A stretch of DNA of 35,602 nt. Source: Mycobacterium sp. 852013-50091_SCH5140682 (GTDB lineage: Bacteria; Actinomycetota; Actinomycetes; Mycobacteriales; Mycobacteriaceae). Location of the stretch: assembly GCF_001665685.1 (NCBI RefSeq), contig NZ_LZTB01000072.1:1-35602 (forward strand), written 5' to 3'. The position numbers were made by a program, and so were the translations under genes. Positions within the stretch are counted from its first letter, which is position 1, and each line of letters starts with the position of its first letter. Below, piece after piece: positions 23,703 to 35,595 of this stretch. The notes beneath the pieces were generated by a model. It saw only the letters and a program-made list of their open reading frames with translations. It searched no databases and was not told the origin of the DNA.

Positions 23703-25168
23703 GAGTTCACCGCGGGGTTGTGCTCGTGATGCGGGATCTCGCTCTGCATGTCCTCAAGGTGTTTGCCCTTGGTCTCCTGCACCCAGCGCGACACGAACAC
23801 GAACGACAGCACCGCGCAGATCGCGTAGAAGCCGTATGCGACACCGAGCGAGAAGGCGCCGAGCGCGGGGAACGACGCCGTGATCAGGCAGTTGGCGATC
23901 CACTGCGCGGCAGCCGCCAGCCCGAGGGCTGCGGCGCGGATGCGGTTCGGGAACATTTCGCCGAGCAGCACCCAGACCACCGGCCCCCACGACATGCCGA
24001 AGGCCACCACGAACAGGTTCGCCGCCACGAGTGCGATCCACAGTGGGGCTCCGGTCGGATGAGGCGCACCATCGACCACTGGAGCAGTGCCGAAGATCAC
24101 CGCCATCGTGCCCAGGGTGACCGCCATACCGGCCGATCCGACCAACAGCAACGGCTTGCGTCCAACCCTGTCGATCAGTGCGATCGCGATGAGCGTGGTC
24201 GCGATGTTGGTGACCGACGTGATCACCGTGATCTTGAAAGCCTGGCTCTCGTCCAATCCTGCCGCCTGCCACAGAATGTTCGAGTAGTAGAAGATCACGT
24301 TGATGCCGACGAACTGCTGGAAGACCGACAAGCCCACGCCCACCCAGACGATGCCATAGAGACCGCCGGTCGGCTTGCGCATATCCGTCCATGACGGTGG
24401 CTTCTCGGACTTGATCGACTCCTGGATGCGGGTGATCGTCAGCTCGAGGTTCTTCTCCCCCAGCAGCATCGTGAGCACTCTGCGGGCTTCTGGAATCCGG
24501 TACGTCGCAACGAGATAGCGTGGCGACTCGGGGATCGTGTACGCGAGCGTGCCGTAAAGGACGGCGGGCACCGCCATCATGATGAACATCCACCGCCAGG
24601 CCTCCATCCCCAGCCACAGTTCCTTGTCAGAACCGCCGGCGAGATGAGCCAACAGCGCGTCGATGGCCAGCGACACGAAGATGCCGCTGACGATCGCCAA
24701 CTGCTGCAGCGAACCCAGCCGCCCGCGGATCCGCGGCGGTGAGGTCTCGGCGATGTAGGCCGGCGCGATCACCGACGCCACGCCGACGCCGATACCGCCG
24801 ATGACCCGGAACACGCCGAACATCCACACGTTGGCGGCGAGGCCGGTGCCGAAGGCGCTGATGAGGAACAGCACCGCGGCGATCTTCATCACCGAGAGCC
24901 TGCCGATCTTGTCTGCCAGCCGTCCTGCGACGAGCGCGCCGGCCGCAGCACCGATCAGTGCCGCCGCGACGGCGATACCGGTGACGAGCTTGCTGATCTC
25001 GAACTGTTCTTCAACCGCCGAGACCGCGCCGTTGATCACGGCACTGTCATAGCCGAACAGCAGGCCACCGAGGGCGGCCACCGACGCGATGCGGACCACC
25101 CTGCCGCTGTGTTCGGATTCCTCGTAGTCGAGGCCCGACGTGGAATCGCCTACCGGCCCGTGCGTCAT
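23699..25168 (-). CDS. Sugar porter (MFS, GLUT/XylE/GlcP-like) permease
   Basis: A 489-residue, twelve-helix major facilitator transporter of the sugar porter family, probably a proton symporter for glucose or a related sugar or polyol. Signatures visible: GRLADKIGR in the loop between helices 2 and 3, PESPRYLV before the central loop, and QQFVGINVIFYYSN in helix 7, where sugar is bound. The C-terminal ETKGKHLEDM matches the PETKG motif. ATG 25168 has GGAGGA six bases upstream; a longer frame to 25210 has none. The homologue in M. smegmatis may be its GlcP glucose permease, from memory and unverified. It follows the HAD gene by 96 bases on the same strand. Confidence 0.9.
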   Translation of the reverse strand: MTHGPVGDSTSGLDYEESEHSGRVVRIASVAALGGLLFGYDSAVINGAVSAVEEQFEISKLVTGIAVAAALIGAAAGALVAGRLADKIGRLSVMKIAAVLFLISAFGTGLAANVWMFGVFRVIGGIGVGVASVIAPAYIAETSPPRIRGRLGSLQQLAIVSGIFVSLAIDALLAHLAGGSDKELWLGMEAWRWMFIMMAVPAVLYGTLAYTIPESPRYLVATYRIPEARRVLTMLLGEKNLELTITRIQESIKSEKPPSWTDMRKPTGGLYGIVWVGVGLSVFQQFVGINVIFYYSNILWQAAGLDESQAFKITVITSVTNIATTLIAIALIDRVGRKPLLLVGSAGMAVTLGTMAVIFGTAPVVDGAPHPTGAPLWIALVAANLFVVAFGMSWGPVVWVLLGEMFPNRIRAAALGLAAAAQWIANCLITASFPALGAFSLGVAYGFYAICAVLSFVFVSRWVQETKGKHLEDMQSEIPHHEHNPAVNS

Positions 25169-25264
25169 GACAGGTCCTCCCGCAGCGTCGCGTGATCTGT
25201 GCCACATCACAATCGCACAGTCGACCTGCCGATAGGGGCGAAATCCGTACCGGTGATTGACGGC

Positions 25265-25948
25265 TCAGGCGCTGCGCTGACCCGGCTCGCGCTCCAGCTC
25301 GGCGTGGATCGCCTGGAGACCGGCCACGTCGAGGCGGCTCAGCGATTCGACGTGCCTGCGACGCGGCCCGTCGGGAACCGCCATGTCGTTGGGGACCACC
25401 AGTACGGGGCAGCCTGCGGCCTCGGCCGACGCGGTGCCGGTGACCGAATCTTCGATAGCCAGGCAACGCCTCGCGGGCAATCCGAGCAGCTCGGCCGCGC
25501 GCAGATACGGGTCGGGAGCCGGCTTGCCGCTTGGCACCTCGTCACCGCATACGGTCACCGAAAAATAGTGCCGCCCAATGCTTTTCAGAGCCCGCTCGGC
25601 GAGATCGCGCCGGGTGTTGGTCACCAGCGCCATCGGGATGCCCGCGGTGAGCAGGGCGTCGAGCAGTTCCTGGGCACCGGGGCGCCACGGCAGGCCCTGC
25701 TCGAACAGGTCGCCCGTGTAATCGTGTAGCCAGTCGGCAGACTCCGCCATCGCGACGGGGTCGGGGTCGAGCCCCACGTCGTCGTAGACGATCTGCATCA
25801 CCGACTCCGACGAGCCACCCAGCGTCGACTCCCTCACCTCGGGAGTGAGCACCGCACCCATCCGCGCATAGAGCGCGTGCATCGAGACGTCCCAGAGCTT
25901 TTCGGAGTCGACCAGGGTGCCGTCCATATCCCACAGCACCGCTTTCAC
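25265..25948 (-). CDS. HAD-superfamily phosphatase (beta-phosphoglucomutase/GPH-like)
   Basis: A 227-residue HAD hydrolase with a helical cap. Motif I is WDMDGTLVDSE (nucleophile Asp7, general acid Asp9), motif II VTNTRRD, motif III Lys in SGKPAPDPYL and motif IV IEDSVTG. These suit a phosphatase or phosphomutase for small sugar phosphates; the substrate is unknown. GTG at 25948 gives the usual compact N-terminus. GAGAAT (minus strand, 25960-25955) ends six bases before it, an apparent leaderless start. Its neighbours are metH upstream and the sugar porter downstream, all leftward. Confidence 0.88.
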   Translation of the reverse strand: MKAVLWDMDGTLVDSEKLWDVSMHALYARMGAVLTPEVRESTLGGSSESVMQIVYDDVGLDPDPVAMAESADWLHDYTGDLFEQGLPWRPGAQELLDALLTAGIPMALVTNTRRDLAERALKSIGRHYFSVTVCGDEVPSGKPAPDPYLRAAELLGLPARRCLAIEDSVTGTASAEAAGCPVLVVPNDMAVPDGPRRRHVESLSRLDVAGLQAIHAELEREPGQRSA

Positions 25949-26109
25949 CCGGCGATTCTCGCACAACGGGCACCTGGCAGTCACATCGCGCAACCGGCAG
26001 GCAAACCCGCTCGCAACACCGGAGTTTCGGTGCTGCCGAGCAGGGCCTCACGGAAAGCCTTGGGACCGTTGGCATTCGTATCGTTGCCGGCGGCCACCAA
26101 GGTAGGGGG

Positions 26110-29844
<3,735 letters not shown>

Positions 29845-29851
29845 ATACTCT

Positions 29852-29868
29852 CCTTCCGTAACGGAAGG
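29852..29868 (-). promoter_or_regulatory. Hairpin sequestering the metH ribosome-binding site
   Basis: On the minus strand CCTTCCG (29868-29862) and CGGAAGG (29858-29852) pair perfectly around TTA. The right arm contains most of the ribosome site GGAAGGAG, which lies six bases before the GTG of metH. A seven-pair GC-rich stem at this place could limit ribosome access. Confidence 0.55.
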
Positions 29869-30116
29869 CGTCCTTGACTCTGCCGAGCGTGGCGGATACG
29901 GGCAGAAACCCGACACCGTTGCAACGCCTCTCGACCAGAAGAGTCTACGTCGTCATCCGACAGACGTGCGGACGCCCAACGCGTCGTCGCGATCGACCCG
30001 ACCAGCGTTCCCACCAACAGGGTAGTCGGTCTATGCAACCTGCTTGTTGACGCAACCGGCTCAGCGGCGCGATATGACCCGCGGCGACAAGGCACTCTTC
30101 GCCCCCACGCAGGGCT

Positions 30117-30122
30117 TACGCT
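30117..30122 (+). promoter_or_regulatory. -10 box of leaderless promoter for the PAC2 gene
   Basis: TACGCT fits TANNNT and ends six bases before GTG 30129; there is no ribosome site upstream of that codon. Confidence 0.5.
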
Positions 30123-30128
30123 GACAGT

Positions 30129-31007
30129 GTGACACCGTCGTATCCGAGCGGAGGTAGGCCGTCCGACCTGCCCGAATTGCAGAACGCCATCGTCGTGGCG
30201 GCGTTCGAAGGATGGAACGACGCCGGTGACGCGGCCAGCGACGCGCTGGACCACCTCGATGCGATCTGGGAAGCCGAACCGATCGTCGAAATCGACGACG
30301 AGGCCTACTACGACTACCAGGTGAACCGACCCGTGATCCGGCAGATCGACGGCGTGACGCGGGAGCTGGTGTGGCCGTCGATGCGAATCTCCCACTGCCG
30401 ACCGCCGGGCAGCGACCGCGACGTGGTACTCATGCACGGCGTCGAGCCGAACATGCGGTGGCGCACCTTCTGCGCCGAGCTGCTGGCCATCGCGGACAAG
30501 CTCAACGTGCAGACCGTGGTGATCCTCGGCGCGTTGCTGGCCGACACGCCGCACACCCGGCCGGTCCCGGTGTCGGGTGCTGCGTACTCGTCGGAGTCGG
30601 CCAAGTTCTTCGGGCTGGAGGAAACGCGCTACGAGGGACCCACCGGCATCGCGGGGGTGTTCCAGGATGCGTGCGTACAGGCGGGCATCCCGGCGGTGAC
30701 GTTCTGGGCGGCGGTACCGCATTACGTATCGCAGCCACCCAACCCCAAGGCGACAGTGGCGTTGCTGCGCCGCGTCGAGGACGTGCTCGACATCGAGGTG
30801 CCACTGGCCGATCTGCCCGCGGCCGCCGAGGAGTGGGAGCAGGCGGTCACCGAGATGACGGCCGAGGACGACGAGATCGCCGAGTACGTGCAGTCACTGG
30901 AGGAACGCGGCGACGCCGAGGTCGACATGCACGAGGTGCTCGGCAAGATCGACGGTGACGCGCTGGCGGCGGAGTTCGAGCGCTACCTGCGGCGGCGCGG
31001 CCGGTAA
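30129..31007 (+). CDS. PAC2 (proteasome assembly chaperone-like) family protein, Rv2125-type
   Basis: A 292-residue cytoplasmic protein of the PAC2 family, named for eukaryotic proteasome assembly chaperone 2 although the bacterial role is unproven. Diagnostic are VAAFEGWNDAGDAASDALDHL near residues 23-43 (quoted family core: FEGWNDAGDA), LMHGVEPNMRWRTF, VVILGALLADTPHTRPVPV and GPTGIAGVF. The C-terminal 70 residues are acidic and helical, ending FERYLRRRGR. The start GTG 30129 is supported by the adjacent -10 box. It is divergent from metH, with 284 bases between starts, as in M. tuberculosis; the spacer holds no supported gene. Confidence 0.9.
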   Translation: MTPSYPSGGRPSDLPELQNAIVVAAFEGWNDAGDAASDALDHLDAIWEAEPIVEIDDEAYYDYQVNRPVIRQIDGVTRELVWPSMRISHCRPPGSDRDVVLMHGVEPNMRWRTFCAELLAIADKLNVQTVVILGALLADTPHTRPVPVSGAAYSSESAKFFGLEETRYEGPTGIAGVFQDACVQAGIPAVTFWAAVPHYVSQPPNPKATVALLRRVEDVLDIEVPLADLPAAAEEWEQAVTEMTAEDDEIAEYVQSLEERGDAEVDMHEVLGKIDGDALAAEFERYLRRRGR

Positions 31008-31020
31008 GGGTTTGGCCGAG

Positions 31021-31068
31021 TGGCCAGTTAGTGCACGCATTTTCGTGATTTGCGTGCACAACTGGCCA
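31021..31068. terminator. Long hairpin between convergent genes, probable bidirectional terminator
   Basis: TGGCCAGTTAGTGCACGCA (31021-31039) pairs with 31051-31068 over 18 base pairs, with one bulged A and an 11-base loop. It fills the gap between the ends of the PAC2 and SDR genes. No long T-run follows on either strand, which is common for mycobacterial terminators. Confidence 0.7.
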
Positions 31069-31078
31069 TTCGACGTCG

Positions 31079-31849
31079 TCAGCGGATGGTGTAACCGCCG
31101 TCGACCAGCAGATCGGCCCCGTTGATCATCGCCGCCGCGTCGGACGCGAGAAAGACTGCGGCAGCGGCGATTTCGTCGGGGTAGGCGAATCGACCGGTCG
31201 GGATCTGGGTCTTGAGCCGGTCCCCCTTCTCGTTTTCCCACGCCGCGCGGCCGAGATCGGTCAGCACCACCGTCGGGCTGATGGTGTTGGCGGTGACGCC
31301 GCGGCCCGCCCACTCCGAGGCGAGCACCTTGGTCACGCCCACGACGCCGAATTTCGAGGCGCAATACGCGACGTGGTCGGTGAGGGCGACGCTCGCCGCC
31401 TGCGAGGCCATGTTGATCACGCGCCCGTAGCCCTGCTCGAGCATCACGGCGCCGACCTTCTGGCACATCAGGAAGGTGCCCGTGAGGTTGATGGCGATGG
31501 TCTTGTCCCAGGCCTTGACGTCGATTTCGGCGGCGGGTGCGAGCAGCGCCACGCCGGCCGAGTTCACGAGAATGTCGATGCGGCCGAAGCGTTCCCGGAC
31601 CGCGTCGACGGCGTCGGCGACCGAATCGGCGGAGCTGACGTCGCAGGCGAAGGCCGCGTGGCCGTCCCCGAGTTCACGCGCACGCTCGGTGGCGGCGTCG
31701 CCCGAGAGGTCCAGGATCGCGACGGAGGCGCCCTTGACGGCGTAGGCCGAGGCGATGGCGGCGCCGATGCCCGAGGCGCCGCCGGTCACGACGGCGACCT
31801 TGCCGGTCAGCGAGAAGTCGAAGTCGACGACGGGATCGGTTGTGCTCAT
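31079..31849 (-). CDS. SDR-family polyol dehydrogenase (D-threitol dehydrogenase-like)
   Basis: A 256-residue classical short-chain dehydrogenase. NAD-binding TGGASGIG is at 22-29, the NSAG motif at 96-99, and the catalytic residues are Ser149, Tyr162 and Lys166 (YCASK). ATG at 31849 is preferred over the ATG two codons earlier because GAGGAG then sits six bases upstream. It is last in the leftward operon with an RpiB-like isomerase and a DhaK-DhaL kinase, the same trio as the D-threitol pathway described in M. smegmatis (DthD, DerI, DerK). There it oxidises D-threitol to D-erythrulose. Polyol dehydrogenase is well supported; the exact tetritol is inferred from context. Confidence 0.85.
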   Translation of the reverse strand: MSTTDPVVDFDFSLTGKVAVVTGGASGIGAAIASAYAVKGASVAILDLSGDAATERARELGDGHAAFACDVSSADSVADAVDAVRERFGRIDILVNSAGVALLAPAAEIDVKAWDKTIAINLTGTFLMCQKVGAVMLEQGYGRVINMASQAASVALTDHVAYCASKFGVVGVTKVLASEWAGRGVTANTISPTVVLTDLGRAAWENEKGDRLKTQIPTGRFAYPDEIAAAAVFLASDAAAMINGADLLVDGGYTIR

Positions 31850-31866
31850 GGTCATCTCCTCGCTCG

Positions 31867-32334
31867 TCAGCAACCGGGGGCCGGCTCGTATCCGGCGATC
31901 GCGTCGACCTTGGCGGCCGAGGCCGACGCCGGGTCGAACTGGTAGTCGAGCCACTCCTTGGCCAGTCTGCGCGCCAACTCGATCCCCACGACGCGTTGTC
32001 CGAAACACAGCACCTGCGCATTGTTGGACAGCACCGACCGTTCGACGGAGAAGCTGTCGTGGGCGGTGACGGCCCGGATTCCCGGCACCTTGTTGGCACT
32101 GATGGCCACACCGAGTCCGGTGCCGCACACCAGCAGCGCACGGTCGGCCTTGCCTTCGGCGACCATGCGGGCCGCGGCCACCGCGACATGCGGGTAGGCC
32201 GTGTGCTCGTCGGTGCCCACCCCGACGTCGACGACGGACTCGACGCGCTCGTCGGCCTCCAGGTCGCGCCGCAGAATGTCCTTGTAGTCCACGCCGGCGT
32301 CATCGGCGCCGACGACGATCCGCAGACCGCTCAT
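31867..32334 (-). CDS. RpiB/LacAB-family sugar-phosphate isomerase (DerI/EryI-like)
   Basis: A 155-residue RpiB-fold isomerase. The active-site cysteine is Cys70 in VCGTGLGVAISANKVPGIRA (69-88), with His and Tyr contacts in TAYPHVA. The N-terminus reads GADDAG, where ribose-5-phosphate isomerase B has SDHAG, a change that hints at a different substrate. In tetritol pathways this family converts D-erythrulose 4-phosphate to D-erythrose 4-phosphate. ATG 32334 has GAGGAG six bases upstream and overlaps the kinase stop (TGATG). Seventeen bases separate it from the SDR gene. Confidence 0.87.
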   Translation of the reverse strand: MSGLRIVVGADDAGVDYKDILRRDLEADERVESVVDVGVGTDEHTAYPHVAVAAARMVAEGKADRALLVCGTGLGVAISANKVPGIRAVTAHDSFSVERSVLSNNAQVLCFGQRVVGIELARRLAKEWLDYQFDPASASAAKVDAIAGYEPAPGC

Positions 32335-34076
32335 CACTTGCTCCTCACTGTGTCTTCTGCCGTGGTCTGGGCCAGTACCGCTGCCGCGGTGCGGACGCAC
32401 AGCGCCAAGGACAGGGCTCCTGCATCGGGGGTGCCGAGGCTGCGCTCGGCGAGCGGACGTGCCCGCCCCACTTTGGGTTTCAGATCGGCCGTGGCCTGTG
32501 CGGCCTGTTCGGCGTCGGAGGCCGCCTGTGCCCAGGCGTCGGTCAGCTCGGCGCCTGCGGCGGTCTCGCGTTCGAGGCGGTCCACGAACGGGACCAGCGC
32601 GTCGAGCATCGTCTTGTCACCGACGGAGGCCTTGCCGAGGGTCGTGATGGCCTCCAGCCCGGCCCGCACCGCCGCGGCGACATCCGAAGGCGTGATGGCC
32701 TCGGCGTCGTCACCGAGGCGCGCACCGATCGCGCCCAGTGCGGCGCCCCAGAGCACGCCCGACGTGCCGCCGGCCTGGCTGGCCCAGGCCTCCCCTGCCG
32801 CGGTCAGTACGGACGCCGCCCCGGCCCCGGAGCCGTCGGCGAGCTCGGCCGCCTGTAGGGCCGCCGAGGTGCCCTTCACCATCCCGCGGCCGTGGTCGCC
32901 GTCGCCTGCGACCGCGTCCACGCGCCCGAGCTCGTCCGCTGCGTCTTCGATCGCGGCGGCCATCGCCGCCAGGATTGCGGTGGCGGTCTGCCCGCACCGG
33001 CGGGATGCCTGGGACACCTCGACGGCCTCGGTTTCGGTCACCGTCGCCGCGGCGACGACGCGTCGTGGCGCGGCGGTCGCCGTGGTCGCGACGCCCTTGC
33101 GGTAGGCCGGCGTGTCGGCGGGGGCCCGCCACAACTCGTCGAGTTCGTCGTCGAGGAACACCAAAGTCAGTGAGCAGCCGGCCATGTCGAGACTGGTGAC
33201 GAGCTCGCCCACCTCGGGGTCGACCAGGGTGTAGCCGGCGGAGCGCAGCAGTGGGGCCACCGTGCGCCACACCACGAACAGCTCTTCGTACTTGGTGGCG
33301 CCGAGGCCGTTGAGGATCACGCCGACGCGGTTGGTGTCGCCCGGCGCCTCGGCCAGCACGCCCTCGACGAGCCGGCGGGCCAGATCCGCGGCGCGGGGCA
33401 GATCGCCCTCGTCGATGCCCGGCTCACCGTGGATCCCCAGCCCGACACCCATGCGGCCATCGGGAACGGTGAACAGCGGCGTGTCGGCGCCCGGCATCGT
33501 GCAGCCGCCGAACGCGACGCCGAGCGTGCGGGTGCGGTCGTTGGCGAGCCGCGCGACGCGTTCCACGCCGTCGAGGTCGTAGCCCGCCTCGGCGGCGGCA
33601 CCGGCGATCTTGAACACGACGAAATCACCGGCGATCCCACGCCGCTTGTGAATTTCCTCAACAGGTGCGCTAGCAATATCGTCGGTGACGAACACGACGC
33701 GGGTATCGATGCCCTCCTGCTGCAGCCGCTGCTGGGCCAGCGTGAAGTTCATGACGTCGCCTGCGTAGTTGCCGGTGCTGAACAGCACCCCGGCACCGTT
33801 TTCGGCTGCTCGGCCCACCGAGTAGGCCTCCTGGGTCGACGGCGAGGTGAACACGTTGCCCACCACGGCCCCATCGGCGAAACCTGTTCCCACAACACCA
33901 CAGAACGCCGGATAGTGGCCCGAGCCGCCGCCTACGACGACGGCCACCTTACCGGGCGTTTCGGCAGCTCGCACCACCCCGCCCTCGACGCTGAGTACAC
34001 GGTCGGCGTGCAGGTCGACAAACCCCTCCAGGAGGTCGTCACTGAACGCGCGGGGGTCGTCGTACAGTTTCGTCAC
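32334..34076 (-). CDS. DhaK-DhaL fusion kinase, erythrulose kinase-like (DerK/LerK)
   Basis: A 580-residue ATP-dependent ketose kinase. The DhaK domain (about 1-330) has GGGSGHYP at 49-56 and His216 in GLGIHGEPG, the residue that covalently holds the keto group. The DhaL nucleotide domain (about 358-575) has the magnesium-binding aspartates in GDGDHGRGM (391-399). A 25-residue Ala/Thr-rich linker joins them. The sequence resembles the M. smegmatis D- or L-erythrulose kinases more than glycerone kinases, and the RpiB and SDR neighbours agree. GTG 34076 follows AAGGA. It is the first gene of the operon and is divergent from the sugar ABC ATPase. Confidence 0.88.
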   Translation of the reverse strand: MTKLYDDPRAFSDDLLEGFVDLHADRVLSVEGGVVRAAETPGKVAVVVGGGSGHYPAFCGVVGTGFADGAVVGNVFTSPSTQEAYSVGRAAENGAGVLFSTGNYAGDVMNFTLAQQRLQQEGIDTRVVFVTDDIASAPVEEIHKRRGIAGDFVVFKIAGAAAEAGYDLDGVERVARLANDRTRTLGVAFGGCTMPGADTPLFTVPDGRMGVGLGIHGEPGIDEGDLPRAADLARRLVEGVLAEAPGDTNRVGVILNGLGATKYEELFVVWRTVAPLLRSAGYTLVDPEVGELVTSLDMAGCSLTLVFLDDELDELWRAPADTPAYRKGVATTATAAPRRVVAAATVTETEAVEVSQASRRCGQTATAILAAMAAAIEDAADELGRVDAVAGDGDHGRGMVKGTSAALQAAELADGSGAGAASVLTAAGEAWASQAGGTSGVLWGAALGAIGARLGDDAEAITPSDVAAAVRAGLEAITTLGKASVGDKTMLDALVPFVDRLERETAAGAELTDAWAQAASDAEQAAQATADLKPKVGRARPLAERSLGTPDAGALSLALCVRTAAAVLAQTTAEDTVRSK

Positions 34077-34125
34077 CGCTGATTCCTTCGCTCACGCGGA
34101 TGCGTGTGTGCGTCCGCTCACTCGA

Positions 34126-34192
34126 TTTATAACATGATTGATGCGATTTCTAATGTCAATACCTTGATAGTTCGCATGTTCGTTGTTATCTT
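34126..34192. promoter_or_regulatory. Divergent control region with two opposed operator-like arms
   Basis: 34129-34146 (ATAACA-n6-ATGCGA) and 34172-34189 (TCGCAT-n6-TGTTAT) are inverted copies matching at 12 of 18 positions, with 25 bases between them. The right copy lies in a good rightward promoter: TTGATA (34164-34169), 17 bases, TATCTT (34187-34192). For the leftward operon there is a perfect TTGACA (34159-34154) and TATAAA (34131-34126), but with 22 bases between them. One repressor probably governs both directions. Confidence 0.6.
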
Positions 34193-34220
34193 TCTCAAAT
34201 CCGAGATCAGAGGAGCAGGT

Positions 34221-35562
34221 ATGGCCACCGCCCTACATGTCGACCACGTTGCGAAGGCCTTCGGCGGCGTGCCGGTGCTGCGTGACGTGTCATTCGACCT
34301 GCACGCCGGCGAGCTCACCGTGCTCGCGGGCGAAAACGGGGCCGGCAAGTCCACGCTGATGAAGATCGTCACCGGGCAGCTCAAGGCCGACTCGGGCGAG
34401 GTCACCGTCGACGGCACGGCGTTGCAGCACGCCGACCCCAAGCTGGCCCGCAGCCTCGGGGTGGGCATCGTGCCGCAGGAACTCGCCCCCTACCCCGAGC
34501 TGACGATCTACGAAAACCTGTTCGTGGGAAGGGAACTCAAGACGCAGTTCCGCACCCTGGACCGGCGCGGCATGGCCAGGCAGGCCCGCGAGATGCTGGC
34601 CACCTTCGGCGTCGACGTCGATCCACGGACCCGCATGGGTGATCTGCCCATCGCGCTCATGCAGCTCGTCGAGATCGCCAAGGCGACCACCTGGGGCGCC
34701 AAGGTGCTGCTGCTCGACGAGCCGACCTCGGCGATCCCCGACCGCGAGGTCGAACGCCTCTACGACGTGGTCCGCAGGCTCAAGACGCAGGGTGTGGCGA
34801 TGCTCTACACCACCCATCGCATGGCCGAGATCACCGAACTGGCCGACCACGTGGTGGTATTGCGCGACGGGCAGCTCGTGCTCAACGCGCCGCTGGCCGA
34901 CACCACGCCGGACGGCATCGTGCACGCCATGATCGGCCGTGAGCTCGACAACCTCTTTCCGCCCATCACCCCGGCAGGCGACGAGATCGGCCTGTCCGTC
35001 CGCGGTCTGCAACTGCACGCCGACGGGCCCGCCGTCGATCTCGAGGTCCGCAAAGGCGAGATCCTCGGACTCGGCGGACTGGTCGGCGCCGGGCGCAGCG
35101 AGATCGTCGAAGCCATCTTCGGGATCCGGCGCTCGGTCGCCGGCACCATCGACGTCAACGGCCGTGCGGTCCACCGCGGGCGCGTCGGCGACGCGATCCG
35201 CGCGGGCATCTCGCTGGTCCCCGAGGACCGCAAAGGCGCGGGCCTGGTGCTCACGCAATCGGTCCTCGACAACGGCAGCCTGCCGCATCTGGGCGCCTTC
35301 GCCTCCGCGGGTTGGCTGCGCAACCGCAAGCGCTCGTCGGCGGTCAGCGACGCCACCGCGTCGGTACGGCTCAAGTCCAGCGGCCTCGGCCAGCTCGTCG
35401 GCAACCTGTCCGGCGGCAATCAGCAGAAGATCGTGCTGGCCCGCTGGCTCACCCAGAACTGCTCGGTGCTGCTGCTCGACGAACCCACCCGCGGCGTCGA
35501 TGTCGGCGCGCGCGGCGAGATCTACACCATCATCCGCGATCTGGCCGCCGAGGGGCGCTTGC
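34221..35562 (+). CDS. Sugar ABC transporter ATP-binding protein (RbsA-like), 3' truncated
   Basis: The frame runs from ATG 34221 (AGGAG five bases upstream) into the adapter, giving 447 residues of an expected ~500. It is a tandem two-ATPase importer subunit of the ribose/xylose type. Domain 1 has Walker A GENGAGKST at 37-45, a degenerate signature LPIALMQLVEIAKA, and Walker B VLLLDEPTS. Domain 2 has the usual degenerate P-loop GLVGAGRSE, signature LSGGNQQK and VLLLDEPTRGVDVGAR. No stop is reached; residues after EGRL are adapter translation (…SLIHI). Permease and binding-protein genes should follow beyond the contig. It probably imports the tetritol consumed by the divergent operon. Confidence 0.92.
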
Positions 35563-35595
35563 CTGTCTCTTATACACATCTGACGCTGCCGACGA
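35563..35595 (+). other. Nextera read-1 adapter (not genomic)
   Basis: CTGTCTCTTATACACATCT, the reverse-complement Tn5 mosaic end, is at 35563-35581, followed by GACGCTGCCGACGA. From memory, the final seven bases match the reverse complement of index S522. Genomic sequence ends at 35562. Confidence 0.97.

Noticed and set aside
29869..30128. Cobalamin or SAM riboswitch upstream of metH
   Set aside because: I looked for the B12 box and SAM-type conserved elements on the minus strand and found none; B12 control in mycobacteria acts on metE.
34290..35579. 429-codon minus-strand frame at the right end
   Set aside because: It begins in adapter sequence and lies antisense to the RbsA-like ATPase, whose motifs are unmistakable.
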